Position numbers and translations under genes: made by a program. 64,000 nucleotides of DNA, taken from Agapetus fuscipes (taxonomy: Eukaryota; Arthropoda; Insecta; Trichoptera; Glossosomatidae). The stretch lies in contig OX637350.1 in the NCBI GenBank assembly GCA_951799405.1, forward strand, positions 9,533,852 through 9,597,851, written 5' to 3'. The notes beneath the pieces were generated by a model. The model was not told the origin of the DNA and did no database searches. It worked only from the letters and a program-made list of their open reading frames with translations. This document shows positions 21,481 through 32,244 of this stretch, one piece after another (position 1 is the stretch's first letter; each line of letters starts with the position of its first letter).

Positions 21481-21741
21481 TTAACCGTCGATATGTCTCT
21501 GATTTAATAAAGATATTGTTCTCAAATTTCCCCTTCCATCTAGTTTCTTGCACACGTTATTATGCCATACATTAGAGGTTGCTCCACCAGTATACTGCAC
21601 CCTGTCATCTCTCAGGTTCGCTACACCTTCCCAGGAGATTAGATCTTGCCTCATAAAACTTTGTAGCCGTAGACGACAAAGTTGCCTCCGTTGAGATTCA
21701 GTTTCAATAAAATTCGATACTTTCGAATTAACTTGGACCAA
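21481..21741 (-). CDS. Unrecognised 86-codon frame, possible exon or transposon remnant
   Basis: The translation contains SFMRQDLISWEGVANLRDD and RVQYTGGATSNVWHNNVC, with a mixed, protein-like composition unlike the K/N/F/I-rich frames around it. I do not recognise a family. It lies 0.8 kb from another protein-like minus-strand frame (22534-22797). It could be a host exon, a relic of a transposase, or chance. Confidence 0.15.
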   Translation of the reverse strand: MVQVNSKVSNFIETESQRRQLCRLRLQSFMRQDLISWEGVANLRDDRVQYTGGATSNVWHNNVCKKLDGRGNLRTISLLNQRHIDG

Positions 21742-22533
21742 CTTTTCAGCATAAAAAACGCGATGTGAGCTGTTCTTCGCATGCGCTCGAAGGTAAAATT
21801 AAAACGAAACTTTTTATACGTCAAGCTCTAAAAATAGGATATTTTCTACATTTTCTGTAAAGCCATCTTAGCCGTAATAAATTATCGAAACGTTAATTCA
21901 GAATATATGCAAGAATTTGGGAGTTAGTCTGTGTTAGTTAATAATGAGTCTACAAAATTGCTACAAATGAGTAGAAGCGTAGGTAGATACCTAATTATAA
22001 TTTGTTCGAGATAAATGAAGTGTTGAATCAAATATTCTTATAAAATCCATCAAGGTAAAATGTAAGGATTCTCCATGTTTTGAGAACGATCTTAATGATC
22101 TGTATAAATTAGGACCACAATCCACCATAAGGACAGTTATAAATCAACCGTTGTACTGTGCAAATGAAAAAACTCCGTCGGAACCGAAAACGAGAAAATA
22201 AATTGTCTAAAATCATAAACTAAAGTTTTGATTAAATAAGATTCGCTAAAAAAACGTAACGTTATCATATTTTTTTGTTACTTATGTTGTATCATTATTA
22301 ATCATTTTGACCACACAGTCTTTTCTTACCTAAAAAAACATAGTTTTAGTGTAACAAAAAAATATTTCGTCAATATCATCGAATTCATTTATCTTCATGG
22401 ACATATTTTGCCTTAAAAATGTTTAAAATCAAACACAAAATCTTTACATAAAAAAAAAATCTCTAAAACAAAATTCAACAAAAACCGCTCCACTTGTATT
22501 GCTCCACCCTACAAATTGTATATTTTCTTATTC

Positions 22534-22797
22534 TCATAAAACAGTATGTAAATCACGAGCCAACAAGTCACCAGACCAACTTATCTTCGTTACGTATTCA
22601 TTGAAAAATTCAATTCCTCCAGATTGCAAAAAATAAACTCCCACACGCTCTGCAATATTCTCAGCGAGATCCAATGTATTTCCTAGCGGAGGCGACCTCT
22701 GATATGCGTGTTTTCTGATGCAAAAAAATCGCCGCGTCAGCAACGGTCCTGCCGCAAAAATATCGGCGTCCCGGGTAAGTGGTCTAAAAAATGCCAC
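22534..22797 (-). CDS. Unrecognised 87-codon frame, possible terminal exon
   Basis: The frame includes LGNTLDLAENIAERVGVYF and FFNEYVTKISWSGDLLARDL before a stop. Possible splice acceptors (T-rich run then 'gcatcag', or 'atatcag') lie in the minus-strand DNA at about 22715-22735. Base composition is more balanced than its surroundings. No homology is recognised. A coding role is a guess from composition only. Confidence 0.2.
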   Translation of the reverse strand: MAFFRPLTRDADIFAAGPLLTRRFFCIRKHAYQRSPPLGNTLDLAENIAERVGVYFLQSGGIEFFNEYVTKISWSGDLLARDLHTVL

Positions 22798-23410
22798 GAT
22801 GTTTTATTTTATCACCCTTGTTTTCGATAAAAACGGACGCGTTGTTATTTTTTCCGACTCGCCTTTTCCTCCGGGGCGTTTATTTATACGCACCTTGTAT
22901 TTATGGGACGTCACTTGGTACATATTTTTGCCACTTTTTGGGACTCTCTGAATAGCCTTCGCACGCTAGCGGGAACGTCCTAACGATGTCTTATGCTTTC
23001 GTTCTTTGTGCTTTTACATAACGCTTTTTCCACATATCAGAAGCACATTTTTTCTGACTCTTTAAATATTTAAATTAGCATATACGAGTAAGAACAAAGT
23101 TTCAAATTGCGTTTTGAAGAAGCTATTTTTCCAATTTTCTGAATGAGTTTTTATTAACTCTTCGAAGACAGGCGTGCCTAAAATCAGCACGCACGTAAAT
23201 ATTATGTAAGATATTGTTGCTACGAGCTATAGATGCAAAACCTCTTGGATAAAATGCTCTCACACAAAGATCTTTTTTGCTTTTGCATGGTTTTGCATGG
23301 TACAACAATATATTTGAGTGAAAATAAACAGTGTTTTCTTTGAATTCCTTCAAAAAATTGTAAACTAAACAATGGTTTTCCATTGTTCCTTGATTTTTAT
23401 GAATGTTTAT
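22798..23410. other. Unassigned, GC-richer at its start
   Basis: About 22830-22990 is GC-richer and single copy. The minus-strand frame 23123-23434 (with FYPRGFASIARSNNILHNIY) is not recognised and partly overlaps a dispersed repeat, so I leave it uncalled. Confidence 0.3.
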
Positions 23411-23414
23411 ATAA

Positions 23415-23502
23415 GTCGTCGTATGGTATCGCAACCAGTTGCAATGTCACTAGATTTGACTTGCTCGATCCTGCACTAGGGTTGCCATATTTAGCTACAT
23501 AG
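23415..23502 (+). repeat. Dispersed repeat R1, copy 1
   Basis: 'atcgcaaccagttgcaatgt', 'cacttgctcgatcctgcact'-like sequence and 'agggttgccatatttagcta' are nearly identical to 28051-28122. A degenerate third version lies at about 27860-27920. The class is unknown. Confidence 0.6.
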
Positions 23503-23690
23503 CTACCCATACTATAGAAAATGGTTCACTTTGCCAATGTCACCGCTATTTCGGAAATGCTTGTCATGAGTTGCAGAGTGTATGTTTCTTTTCAAATGTT
23601 CTTTAGTAAAAAGGGAACTTAAACGTGACTACTTGTGGGTATGCAATTTTTAGTAACCCTCAATGCTTATAAGTCGCATATATATTTAAA
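23503..23690 (+). repeat. SINE-A copy, 5' truncated and diverged
   Basis: 'acccatactatagaaaatgg', 'ttcactttgccaatgtcacc' and 'acttgtgggtatgcaa' follow family order. It lies directly after repeat R1. Confidence 0.7.
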
Positions 23691-24374
23691 AAAAAAAAGA
23701 GCAACGATGGATATCAGGGAAATCCTAATTTATTCAGCCTTGGGTGGATGTGGCATAAATCAGTTGAGGTGGAAAACATTTTGGTTTTCATGGACTTAAA
23801 ATATTCAAGGTTCACAAAACCTTGTACGATCATATTTTGTACGCTTTGCAGCCAAACGACATGTTGACACAGCATTTCAATCAGATAAAAGTGCAAATAA
23901 ATATGCTTACGTATTTGTGCTCCATTTGTATGGCGATTGCTTAAAATCACTGCTGGGTGGGTCGTACAAACACCCCGCTCAAATCAGCGGATGCTGGAGG
24001 GTGACGGGTAGGAAAGGGTAACAGTAACGGGGAGGGGAAGCTGTTGAGCAAATAAAGTTATTCGACGTTTCGCATATTTTCCTTTTTCCCATACTTCGTG
24101 TTTTGCCGTAAATAAATATCTATTGATCAAATATTTCCTTTTACAATTTCCTCATTTTTAGACATTGGTGTGGGATTGCCCAGCAGAGACTTGATATTCC
24201 ACGAATCATTAGCATTATTCAAATCAAACATTTTTTAACAACATTTGTTGAATTTTCCATTAAAAAGTGGCGACTATTTGCCTTGTTATAGTGTGCAAAG
24301 TGGCGTAGAACCTTGGGTTACGCGGTGTACAACATAATTCGTTAAAGAAAATAACATGGTGACATTTATAAAAA
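23691..24374. other. No feature recognised
   Basis: This region holds short frames, a G-rich patch at about 23995-24045 and AT-rich DNA. Nothing recurs elsewhere that I can see. Confidence 0.4.
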
Positions 24375-25425
24375 AAATGCGGCATTGAACATACTTTGTA
24401 GCGGAACATAGCATAAAGCGATGCGATATGTACAGAATATAGAGTCGTAGAATTTCAGGTTAGATGGCGTTGAACATAAAATGACGATGCATGGAAGTAA
24501 AATATAATTCAGGACTTAGCATGCATAGTTTACCGAATCATAGAACATGTGCGTTGATTCATAGATCATCATATCTAGCGGCATAGAACATGGTGCGTAG
24601 CATGGTAAAGCATAGTCCCTAGCCGAATAAATCATTGAATGCAATGTTCGCTGCGACATAGAACATAGTTTGCGGTAAAAAAAACATAGTGTGTAGCAAT
24701 AAAGATCATGGAATTGTAGATTGTTGGTAGTGGAACGTATCATTAGGTGACGCGGCATAGAACATTGCACGTAGCAAAATAACACGGGATGCTGCGAAAT
24801 AGAACATGTATAATTTGCAGTAGAATGAAAGATAAGGTGAAGTGACATGGAACAAAGTGCGTAGCAATTAGAACATGAAATTCCGCTAAATAAAATATTG
24901 TTCGTAGTGGAATTTACCATAAGGTGAAGTGACATAGAATATTGTGCGTAGCAAATAGAACATGGAATGCAGCAAAATAGAACATATATGGTTCGTATTG
25001 GAATGTAACTTAAATTGACGTGACATGGAACATTGTGCGTAGCAATTAGAACATGAAATTCCGCAAAATAAAATATTGTTCGTAGTGGAATTTACCATAA
25101 GGTGAAGTGACATAGAATATTGTGCGTAGCAAATAGAACATGGAATGCAGCAAAATAGAACATGTATTTTTCGAATTGGAATGTAACTTAAAGTGACGCG
25201 ACATGGAACATGGTGCGTAACAATAAGAACATGCAATGCCGCAAAATAGAATATCGTTCGTAGTGGAATTTAACATAAGGTGAAGTGACATGGAACATTT
25301 TGCGTAGCAAATAAAACATGCAATGTAGCAAAATAGAACATTTTTCGTAATGGAAGTAACATAAGGTGATGCGGCGTAGAACATTGTGCGTAGCATCATA
25401 GAGCAGCGCGTCGCTACGCATTTTA
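24375..25425. repeat. Satellite-like tandem array, ~88-bp unit, 178-bp dimer
   Basis: The motif 'gaacattgtgcgtagcaa' (with variants) recurs at roughly 24593, 24689, 24768, 24857, 24943, 25035, 25120, 25211, 25301 and 25386. That gives a unit of about 80-98 bp. Two adjacent blocks starting at 24857 and 25035 repeat nearly identically at 178-bp spacing, so a two-unit higher-order repeat is present. The left part (24375-24590) is degenerate. Long minus-strand frames cross it in different phases, with repeated peptides such as VTSPYGKFHYE. 178 is not a multiple of three, so these frames are by-products. Confidence 0.85.
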
Positions 25426-26344
25426 GTAGCACTAAATATTTATGGGAAAAAACACCGCGAAATCAAGCTGCTGTGGCCGCGTTAGGGACAATTGTATCGC
25501 CCATCATTACGCCCTGTCGACTGCGGCAGTAAAACAGGGGCTACATAAAAAATGAACATTTCATGGCATTTCAAAATGACGAGCACTGACAGGCAATTTA
25601 CTTCCGATTAATACAATTTCGAAATGAATGAATCAATTCATCTGAAAATGAGACGTCAGAGTGTTCAGGAATACAATTTTATTGAAATGATTGCATTGTG
25701 ACATTTTTAACTTTTACATTTATTAAAAAGGTTTATTTTTTTGTTGCAGTCCATTTTAATACATGGTATTTTTCCATCAGAAGTTCAGTTTTTTAAGGAT
25801 TAAAACTCGAAAACAATATCTTATTGTTTGAAGTTTGATTTCATAATATTAATGTGTACCAGCGGATTATTTTCGGTTGTTCGGGTGTTCGGTTGAGTAT
25901 TCAAAGCGAAATTTAAAAAACAAGAGTCCTTTAAATTTCACGAGCAAGTTCTATCATGAAAAAAAAATGTTTCTCAAGGCAAACTATCCAATATCTGCAC
26001 TGTATCCGTATATTCATTGCGCACTCATTTTGTGAAAACAAAATTCGTGGAAAATTGATTTACCTCACAGATTTATTTTAATTAAACTTTAGACTCTCAT
26101 TGTGAAAAAGCTCAACACTGCTTCACACTAAACATGTCAACAGTACAAAATTAAAACTGAAATCTGCATTCCTTGAATCCATTTTCATTGTATTAAATGA
26201 TTCTAGTAAATAAAAGTTACTAGAATTGAGCTCACACAATTTCCGCATGACTTTGTAGCCCAAGTATGGAACTTCACATTAGGTTTTACTAAAAAGGTGT
26301 TAAAGTGAAACACTCTTTAGAAGTGATGTTTTAGTTTTCTCAGT
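25426..26344. other. AT-rich sequence, no feature recognised
   Basis: Nothing recognisable lies between the tandem array and a SINE-B. Confidence 0.4.
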
Positions 26345-26660
26345 AGTGTAACTTCTTCTTCTTCGTGCCGCGTTTTCCCAGAAGGTATCACATGTGCAGG
26401 TGAGAAGAAATTTTCTATATCTACATGTAAGGTAGCCGATCTTTTGCCAACCACTTCAGTTAAAGAGGGGGTTTCTTTCCCAGCTCCCGAGGAGACTGGT
26501 AATCATTTCTTGTGAAGGTTGAGTAAACCTTTCCGATATTTTATTTTGGATTTGAAATAAAAACGGAAACGGGAAATCATTACTGACACTCTCGGTGGGA
26601 TTCAAACCCGAGCTCATGGCATGTAATGCTAACACTACTAATTGAGCTATCGGCCGGGAT
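26345..26660 (-). repeat. SINE-B copy, near full length, diverged
   Basis: 3' end 'gtaacttcttcttcttcgtg', body 'ttttgccaaccacttcagtt' and 'aaacgggaaatcattactga', and head 'gggattcaaacccgagctca' ending 'ttgagctatcggccggg' are all in order on the minus strand. Confidence 0.85.
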
Positions 26661-27235
26661 ATTTTTAGTAAAACGTTTTTGTTTCACATTTTTCAGCTTG
26701 AACGTAACGTTTTAAACTTCAGGGACTGTTCATTCATAATTCCCTTTGACAATTGCAATTCTCTTTTAATGCATGCACAGGTGTGTGAATGCGCATACAA
26801 TGGATACCCCCATACTTACTCAATAAATACTCTACTCTTCTGTACAAAGGGCGCAAAACCTTCACGGAGCAGCTAGTTTAACCTCAAAGAGAATCTTTTG
26901 TTTCTCGGCAGACGGATGAGACTTAAATCTATGACGTCATTCTTTGAAAAAATCCAACTCTCACTTTTGTTTGACTATTTTTCTTTATGATAATACTTCA
27001 TGCTGTGTTGGAAATTGGAGCACTTATATGTTTGTACATTTTAAGCAAAAAAATAAATCGGAAACAAACACCTTCGGAAACCTGTTATAAATGATAATTC
27101 ACAAAAGATAACTATGAAACTTATTTCTGCACAAAACATTAAAAGTCATGCATAATAATGTGAGAAAAATAGTATTGTACAAAAAGTGCAGAACACAAAT
27201 TAATTAATTTTCGTTTTCATAGTTTTCTCACTTAA
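26661..27235. other. No gene recognised; one CRE palindrome
   Basis: TGACGTCA lies at 26932-26939 in otherwise unremarkable AT-rich DNA. Confidence 0.35.
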
Positions 27236-27780
27236 CAATTTATTTATTTATTTATTTATAAATTCACGACACTTAGTGCCTTTTACAATACATACTAAAA
27301 ATAGTGTTATAAATACAAGAGTAAGTAAAAAGTATAAAATGAAACAACAAATATATCAGAGCTACAATTGAAAACTATCCGGGATAAAAAAGTAACATAA
27401 AACAAAATAATGATTACATAAGTAGGTAAAACAAGAGAAAAGACAGTTTATGAATGTATAAATAGAAAGCAGAAATTAGAAGTAAGTAGCTGAATATAAA
27501 AACACAATTAAAAATAGATTGAAAAAGACTTATAAATACCTATATATGAAAGTAAAATGAAACAAAACAAACACAATAACAAAAACTATATAAAAAAACT
27601 AAACAATTGTAATGTTTAAGGAATTTGATTTTTAATGATAATCCATGTATATTTTTTAAGTAAATAAAATTATTTTGGAATAAATAAACGTGTATTTCAA
27701 TCCATTGAGTTCCCTCAAAAATGCCCGTTTTTAATGTATTCTTAAAAAACGTGAATGTGCCAAAATTCAAAAACCTTCTT
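27236..27780 (-). repeat. Probable LINE 3' end with TAAA-type tail
   Basis: On the minus strand the sequence ends 'aggcactaagtgtcgtgaat' then TTATAAATAAATAAATAAAT. This is a style common at the 3' ends of insect Jockey/R1-like LINEs. An open frame (27540-27770) upstream shows no RT motif. The class is inferred from the tail alone. Confidence 0.3.
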
Positions 27781-28045
27781 TAGCTCATACAAACTTTGCA
27801 AATGATTCGATTGTTGAAGATGACTTGCAACTAAGCTTGTTGGTTTTTCCTTGCAAAATCACTCATTGACCTGCAACCGATTGCAATGTCTCTAAATTTC
27901 ACTTTCTTAATCCTGCAACTAACTTTTCCCGCAAAATATTCTCAACAAACACAAGGAAACCTTGTATGCGATTCAATCTTCCAAGTGAATTCCATACAAT
28001 GTGGATGTAGTTACAAACATGCTGTTTCTTTTTCTCAGAATCGTC

Positions 28046-28125
28046 CTGTATTGTATCGCAACCAGTTGCAATGTCACTAGATTTCACTTGCTCGATCCTG
28101 CACTAGGGTTGCCATATTTAGCTAG
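28046..28125 (+). repeat. Dispersed repeat R1, copy 2
   Basis: 'gtatcgcaaccagttgcaat', 'gtcactagatttcacttgct' and 'cgatcctgcactagggttgc' match 23420-23495 with very few differences. The self-complementary 'gcaaccagttgc' is kept in both. Confidence 0.6.
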
Positions 28126-28399
28126 ATACTCGTCGGGACACTATGAAGAGTGAACAAAACATTTCATTTTACTTATTCTTTAGAACGCAATTACAAGAAA
28201 CTAGTAGAGTCAAATATCTTGTTTCGACAAGAAGACACATATCAAGAAGTCTTTTTTATTTTCACATATTTATGAAACTTCATGCTTGCTGTTTAGCAGA
28301 GCCTGTATGATTGATTCCACAGCTCTTGTCAGCAGTCTACTCATTTCATTATTCCTCTGGTCTAACATCAGCTCCAATTCTTTATCCACTGTTGTACTG

Positions 28400-28545
28400 T
28401 GTTATTATAATTATCGTATCAGCCCTTATATGCATATCCAGTGCTGGATATGAGCCACCTCATTTCCTCTCCACAAATACATGTATTTGTATTACTTGTA
28501 ACCAGCGACTCCTTATGACCCTGACCAGGTCATCTGCCCATCAGA
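28400..28545 (-). pseudogene. Decayed RTE-like LINE 3' end
   Basis: Minus-strand translation gives RWADDLVRVIRSRWLQV and, after a frame change, GNEVAHIQHWICI and a stop. This is the R-W-x-D-D...W...EA.x.QHW ending common to RTE-like LINEs. A degraded GATAATTATAATAA stretch follows, in the place of the usual simple-repeat tail. Frameshifts make it a dead fragment. Confidence 0.5.
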
Positions 28546-28780
28546 GAATCGTCCGAAACTGCATATTTTGGTAGCAATCACTACTCGAAAACTTTCCATC
28601 TCCATCAGCTATTGGTTTTTTGATGACCCATGAGGAATTGATGACACTTTATCCAGAGAAAGTCTATTGCGTACATAATTGAGTACAATGTTTGAGAATA
28701 TAGATCGGGGAGACGAGAACAACCACACAGTTACTTCCTCTGACATATATTGATAGTATAGAAGTATGGATTGATTTTAA

Positions 28781-28866
28781 GATTTCAGTTTCTCTGAGGA
28801 TGGCCAAGAAGCCGAAACCGGTCACAACTCGTTATTTTTGTTTGTAACTAAATAAAAATAAATAAA
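28781..28866 (+). repeat. Hammerhead-like / Penelope-like terminal motif, family 4
   Basis: 'tctctgaggatggccaagaa' continues 'gccgaaaccggtcac' and then an AT-rich 'aactaaataaaaataaataa' end. CTGAGGA, a GGC/GCC stem, GAAA and the self-complementary ACCGGT followed by C resemble a minimal-stem-III hammerhead ribozyme. One extra T lies between the core and the stem. It is directly followed by the second RTE-like insertion. Confidence 0.5.
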
Positions 28867-28946
28867 GTAGAACTAAACAAAGTTTGTTATCATTTTTTAA
28901 TAATATATTGATAGATTTGTGTTTTCCTTTAACGAGCTTAAAAATA

Positions 28947-29893
28947 CCTACCTACCTACCGACCTACTCTCTCCAGTGCTTTTTAATATTGCATTGGAGA
29001 GTGTGATACGCAGCATAAATAACGTATCAGGTGGAATCCATTTGGGAGTAAATCATAAGATCTTTGGATATGCAGATGATTTGGCATTGGTAGCTAGTAA
29101 TCACCACGAACTGGACGAGATGTACTCGACAATCAAAAGTCGTGCAGCCACAATGGGATTGAAAATCAATGTTGATAAAACAAAGTTTCTTTACTTGTCC
29201 AAACTCAACTATTTCAAAACACCACCATACGGACATATTACTTTTGGTGAAGACAGTATAGAAGAAGTGCTTAAATTTAGATATCTGGGTAGCATTCTCA
29301 CAAACACTAATGAAATGAGTGTAGAAATAACATCTAGAATACAGAGTGGCATAAGAGCAGCGGCGGCCCTGAACAATCTCCTAACAACTAAGTCCTTGTC
29401 CAGAAGAGTGAAACTTCACATATACAATAGCCTCATTAAACCAGTGGTCATCTATGGTTCGGAATCTTGGTGTATGACCCTAAACGACCAACAAAGACTT
29501 CTGTCTTTTGAAAATAGGATTCTAAGAAAAATATTGGGTCCACGACCGGGTATTGCAGAAGGAACCTGGAGGCTTAAAAGTAATGAAGAAATTTGCTCCA
29601 CAACTAAACAACCTTTCATCACAAGTGAAATCAGATCCCGAAGATTGGCATGGATTGGCCACGTCGTTAGATCCGGAGAAGAAAGGGCCACTAAAGGTAT
29701 TCTGCAGGGTATACCCGAGGGCAGGAGACCGTTAGGCAGACCAAGACAAAGATTATTAGATAACATCAACCGAGATCTGGAGGAGCTCAATGCTAAAGAC
29801 GACTGGCAGTCCATTGCTGAGGATAGAAAGGCTTGGAGATCTATTGTTTCGGAGGCAAAGGTCCTACAAGGACTGTTCGGCCATCGGAAGTAA
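28947..29893 (+). CDS. Reverse transcriptase C-terminal part (second RTE-like LINE)
   Basis: The frame is open from the element border to the stop at 29891-29893. The upstream start at 28919 lies in host flank, so it is not the element's own. It contains the end of RT motif 4 (DLLSPVLFNIALE), the active-site FGYADDLALV, the YLGSIL thumb segment and VIYGSESWCMTL. The C-terminal arm follows, with RRLAWIGHVVRSGEE and EGRRPLGRPRQRLLDN and a final DRKAWRSIV. It lacks the endonuclease and the first RT motifs (including the first catalytic Asp), so it cannot act alone. There are no stops or frameshifts, which supports a young insertion. Confidence 0.88.
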
Positions 29894-29900
29894 GAAGTAA
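28947..29900 (+). mobile_element. RTE-like non-LTR retrotransposon, 5' truncated, with 13-bp TSD
   Basis: The direct repeat GAGCTTAAAAATA at 28934-28946 and 29901-29913 bounds the insertion. The element begins inside the RT domain (DLLSPVLFN) and ends with its stop codon plus GAAGTAA, so the 3' UTR is only a few bases. It is a separate lineage from the element at 15.1 kb, judged by the C-terminal protein sequence. Confidence 0.88.
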
Positions 29901-29913
29901 GAGCTTAAAAATA

Positions 29914-30529
29914 TTGTCAACGACAGAGAGAAATGACAAGCATTGTTGCAAGCCAATCATAGGAGCGAGATGAAAAAAGAAGATCCAGGAATACTAACAG
30001 AGATACAGCATGATATCAACATCCTTTTTGGATACTTTTATCAGCAGTTTATTTTGCATTGGATTATTCTTCAAATTAGAGTTGGTTGAAACAAGAAAGT
30101 TCAAAATGGTGACGGTTCCAATATATCAGAACGGATGGCACCCTTATCCTGCAGCCAACTTTTCCTGCTGATTATTCTCGAGAAACTTTTTTCCCGGCAC
30201 TCGAGTCGCGACGTTTAACGCGAGTTACGAGCTTTCCAAACTTCCAGTAATAACGTTTTACAGGCGGTATTTTTCACAAAGTAAAACCAAGCGATTGCTT
30301 CAAGTGGCGGTCGTAAAAAATGAAAGAATTATTTTGTTCCACCGCGAATCACATTGTTACCCTTACGTCTATCGAAGTAGCTTTATATTTTGTTAAACAT
30401 TGTAATATTCTATGAAACTTTAAATAAAAAAATGTTTGAATGTTGTCAGCGTATTAATTGTACAATACATCATTGTACAAATGTAAATCGAAATGATTTT
30501 TCCCTTTCTTCCATCCTTCCTTCCTCAAC
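29914..30529. other. No feature recognised
   Basis: This is AT-rich DNA with a GC-richer patch at about 30195-30260. No motif was identified. Confidence 0.35.
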
Positions 30530-30952
30530 CTTTCTCAGCCTACGTAGGCCTCCTCCAATCTTCTTCATGTTTGTCTATCGTCTTCTGTGTTCAGCCACCC
30601 TTTCCCTACAGTTTCCTTGATGCCGTCCAGCTTCCTCAGCTAAGGTCTTCCTGCTTTCTCTTAGACATCCTAGGTTGCTACTGGACAATCCTTTTCGGCC
30701 ACTTGTCATGATCTTGTCTTACGACTCGATCTGCCCAACGCCACTTTAAGCAGGTCACTCGCTGTATAACATCAGTGCCACCAGTGCATCTACTAATCTC
30801 CTGGTTTGCAACCCTGTCTCTGAAGCTAATTCCCAACATCCTCCTTTCAATGGCTCTTTGGCACGTCCTCTGTCTATTGACCCTATACTGAGTGAGTCTT
30901 TTTGTTTCCAAGCTATACGTGGATACTGGAAGCACGCATGACTTGTACACCC
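30530..30952 (-). pseudogene. RTE-like LINE C-terminal fragment, frameshifted
   Basis: The minus-strand frame 30678-30950 gives YKSCVLPVSTYSLETKRLT, AIERRMLGISFRDRVANQEI and KWRWADRVVRQDHDKWPKRI. This is the post-RT arm (LY/TYG.E.W, RRMLG.S..D, W.GHV.R) of an RTE-like protein. A second frame further on contains RRLEEAYVG, the usual last residues, showing a frameshift near 30660. There is no clear TSD. Confidence 0.7.
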
Positions 30953-31044
30953 TATTATAAGCTACGATTTTTTTAAGGACAAAATGAGAGATCAGATGGT
31001 GATACTTTAGAGAGTTTTTAAAATAAAAGGAGAATGCATTACCG

Positions 31045-31118
31045 ATGGTTGGTCGTAAGAGTTGATGGAGGCCAAGACTAGATATCAGCTGTGGAGCCTG
31101 TGAACAAGAAGAAGGCCA
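31045..31118 (+). pseudogene. RTE-like LINE extreme 3' end
   Basis: ELMEAKTRYQLWSL and a TGA stop are followed by 'acaagaagaagg'. The C-terminal LMEAKTRY resembles KLMETKIRYEL in the 47.4 kb fragment. Only about 20 codons remain. Confidence 0.45.
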
Positions 31119-32240
31119 TTGACCATGTCGTTTCAGCCAAAAATATGTATTGTTATGAAAATAACCAAATTAAAATAATAAAAAATCTAAATTAATCATT
31201 AGAATACGAAGAAATAATTATAATTACGAAGAAGTCACACACAATGGTGACGAAATATAAGCTGAAGTCTTCAAAAAGTCTCAAAAAGAAGAAAAAAGAA
31301 GAACAAAACTATGGACCACGGTCAAAGCCTGGAAGACAAAATTAAGCATCTAATTAAATAAAAAGTAAAAGTATTACTTAGCATGTCGAAAACCTTAATA
31401 AAACATTAATTTTTGTCTTTCTTATTGCAAAATGTTAAAGTCTTCGACGGTAGTTGCAAATGATGTATAACCATACACCCATTTACAGAAGTTTATACGT
31501 AAAGTTTTTTTTTTTAATCCTCTTCAAAAACCCCAAAATATCTTCTTTTTTAATTTTTGAATAAATCAAACGTATAAGAATAATTCAATTTCGTCATAAA
31601 CAAACTCTCAGATTATTCGGATAGTAGTTCATTCATTTTTTGTGTGTCTACAATCTACGCAGAGCAAATTGAATTCATGGCGGCTGCATGGGTTATTTTG
31701 TTATGAACTTTCACGTTCCTTTTAGCGCACAATGAAAAAAAAAAAAAAAAAAACGTAATCAATGGATGTCCGGGTCCGCGATCAAAAACCAACATTATTT
31801 CATTCACTGAATAATTTCAGCCGCGTCTGCTGAAAAAATATCTGCACCCAGCGTAGACGAATTGTGATGCAACACAACCGCAAAACAAAAACAAAGTTTT
31901 TTAATCAACATCCGCGTAAAAGGGGGAGCCGTTAAAAAAATATACAGCGCACCGTCAGAACAAGCATTCTAGTTAAATATTATGTTAACAATTACAGTTC
32001 AGTGCAGAATGTATCATCAAACTTTGCTGAAATTGCTGTCAATCCATCATTTTTCATAGAATAGCTCTGTGTTTGTACCATGTCATTAATATTCAAAGGA
32101 CCTCAAACCATTGTGTCACAGTTTTACTGAAAATTTTACTTTATTTTTTTTTTTTTTTTAATTTTAGTTTTACATTTTGTGTCAAAAAATCACAAATAAC
32201 TAAAATACGATGATAACATCGTTGCATTTTTTTTAACAAC
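31119..32240. other. AT-rich sequence, no feature recognised
   Basis: There are A-rich tracts (about 31735-31752) and unassigned DNA. No shared repeat was seen. Confidence 0.4.
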
Positions 32241-32244
32241 ATAC

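Noticed and set aside
24516..25432. Minus-strand frames of 139, 116, 128 and 77 codons with repeated CSM/HLM/FHYE peptides, looking like a repeat protein
   Set aside because: They are the same satellite unit read in different phases. The 178-bp dimer is not a multiple of three, so no frame could keep a repeat protein.
29452..29814. Minus-strand 120-codon frame
   Set aside because: It is antisense to the RT C-terminal arm of the element at 28.95 kb.
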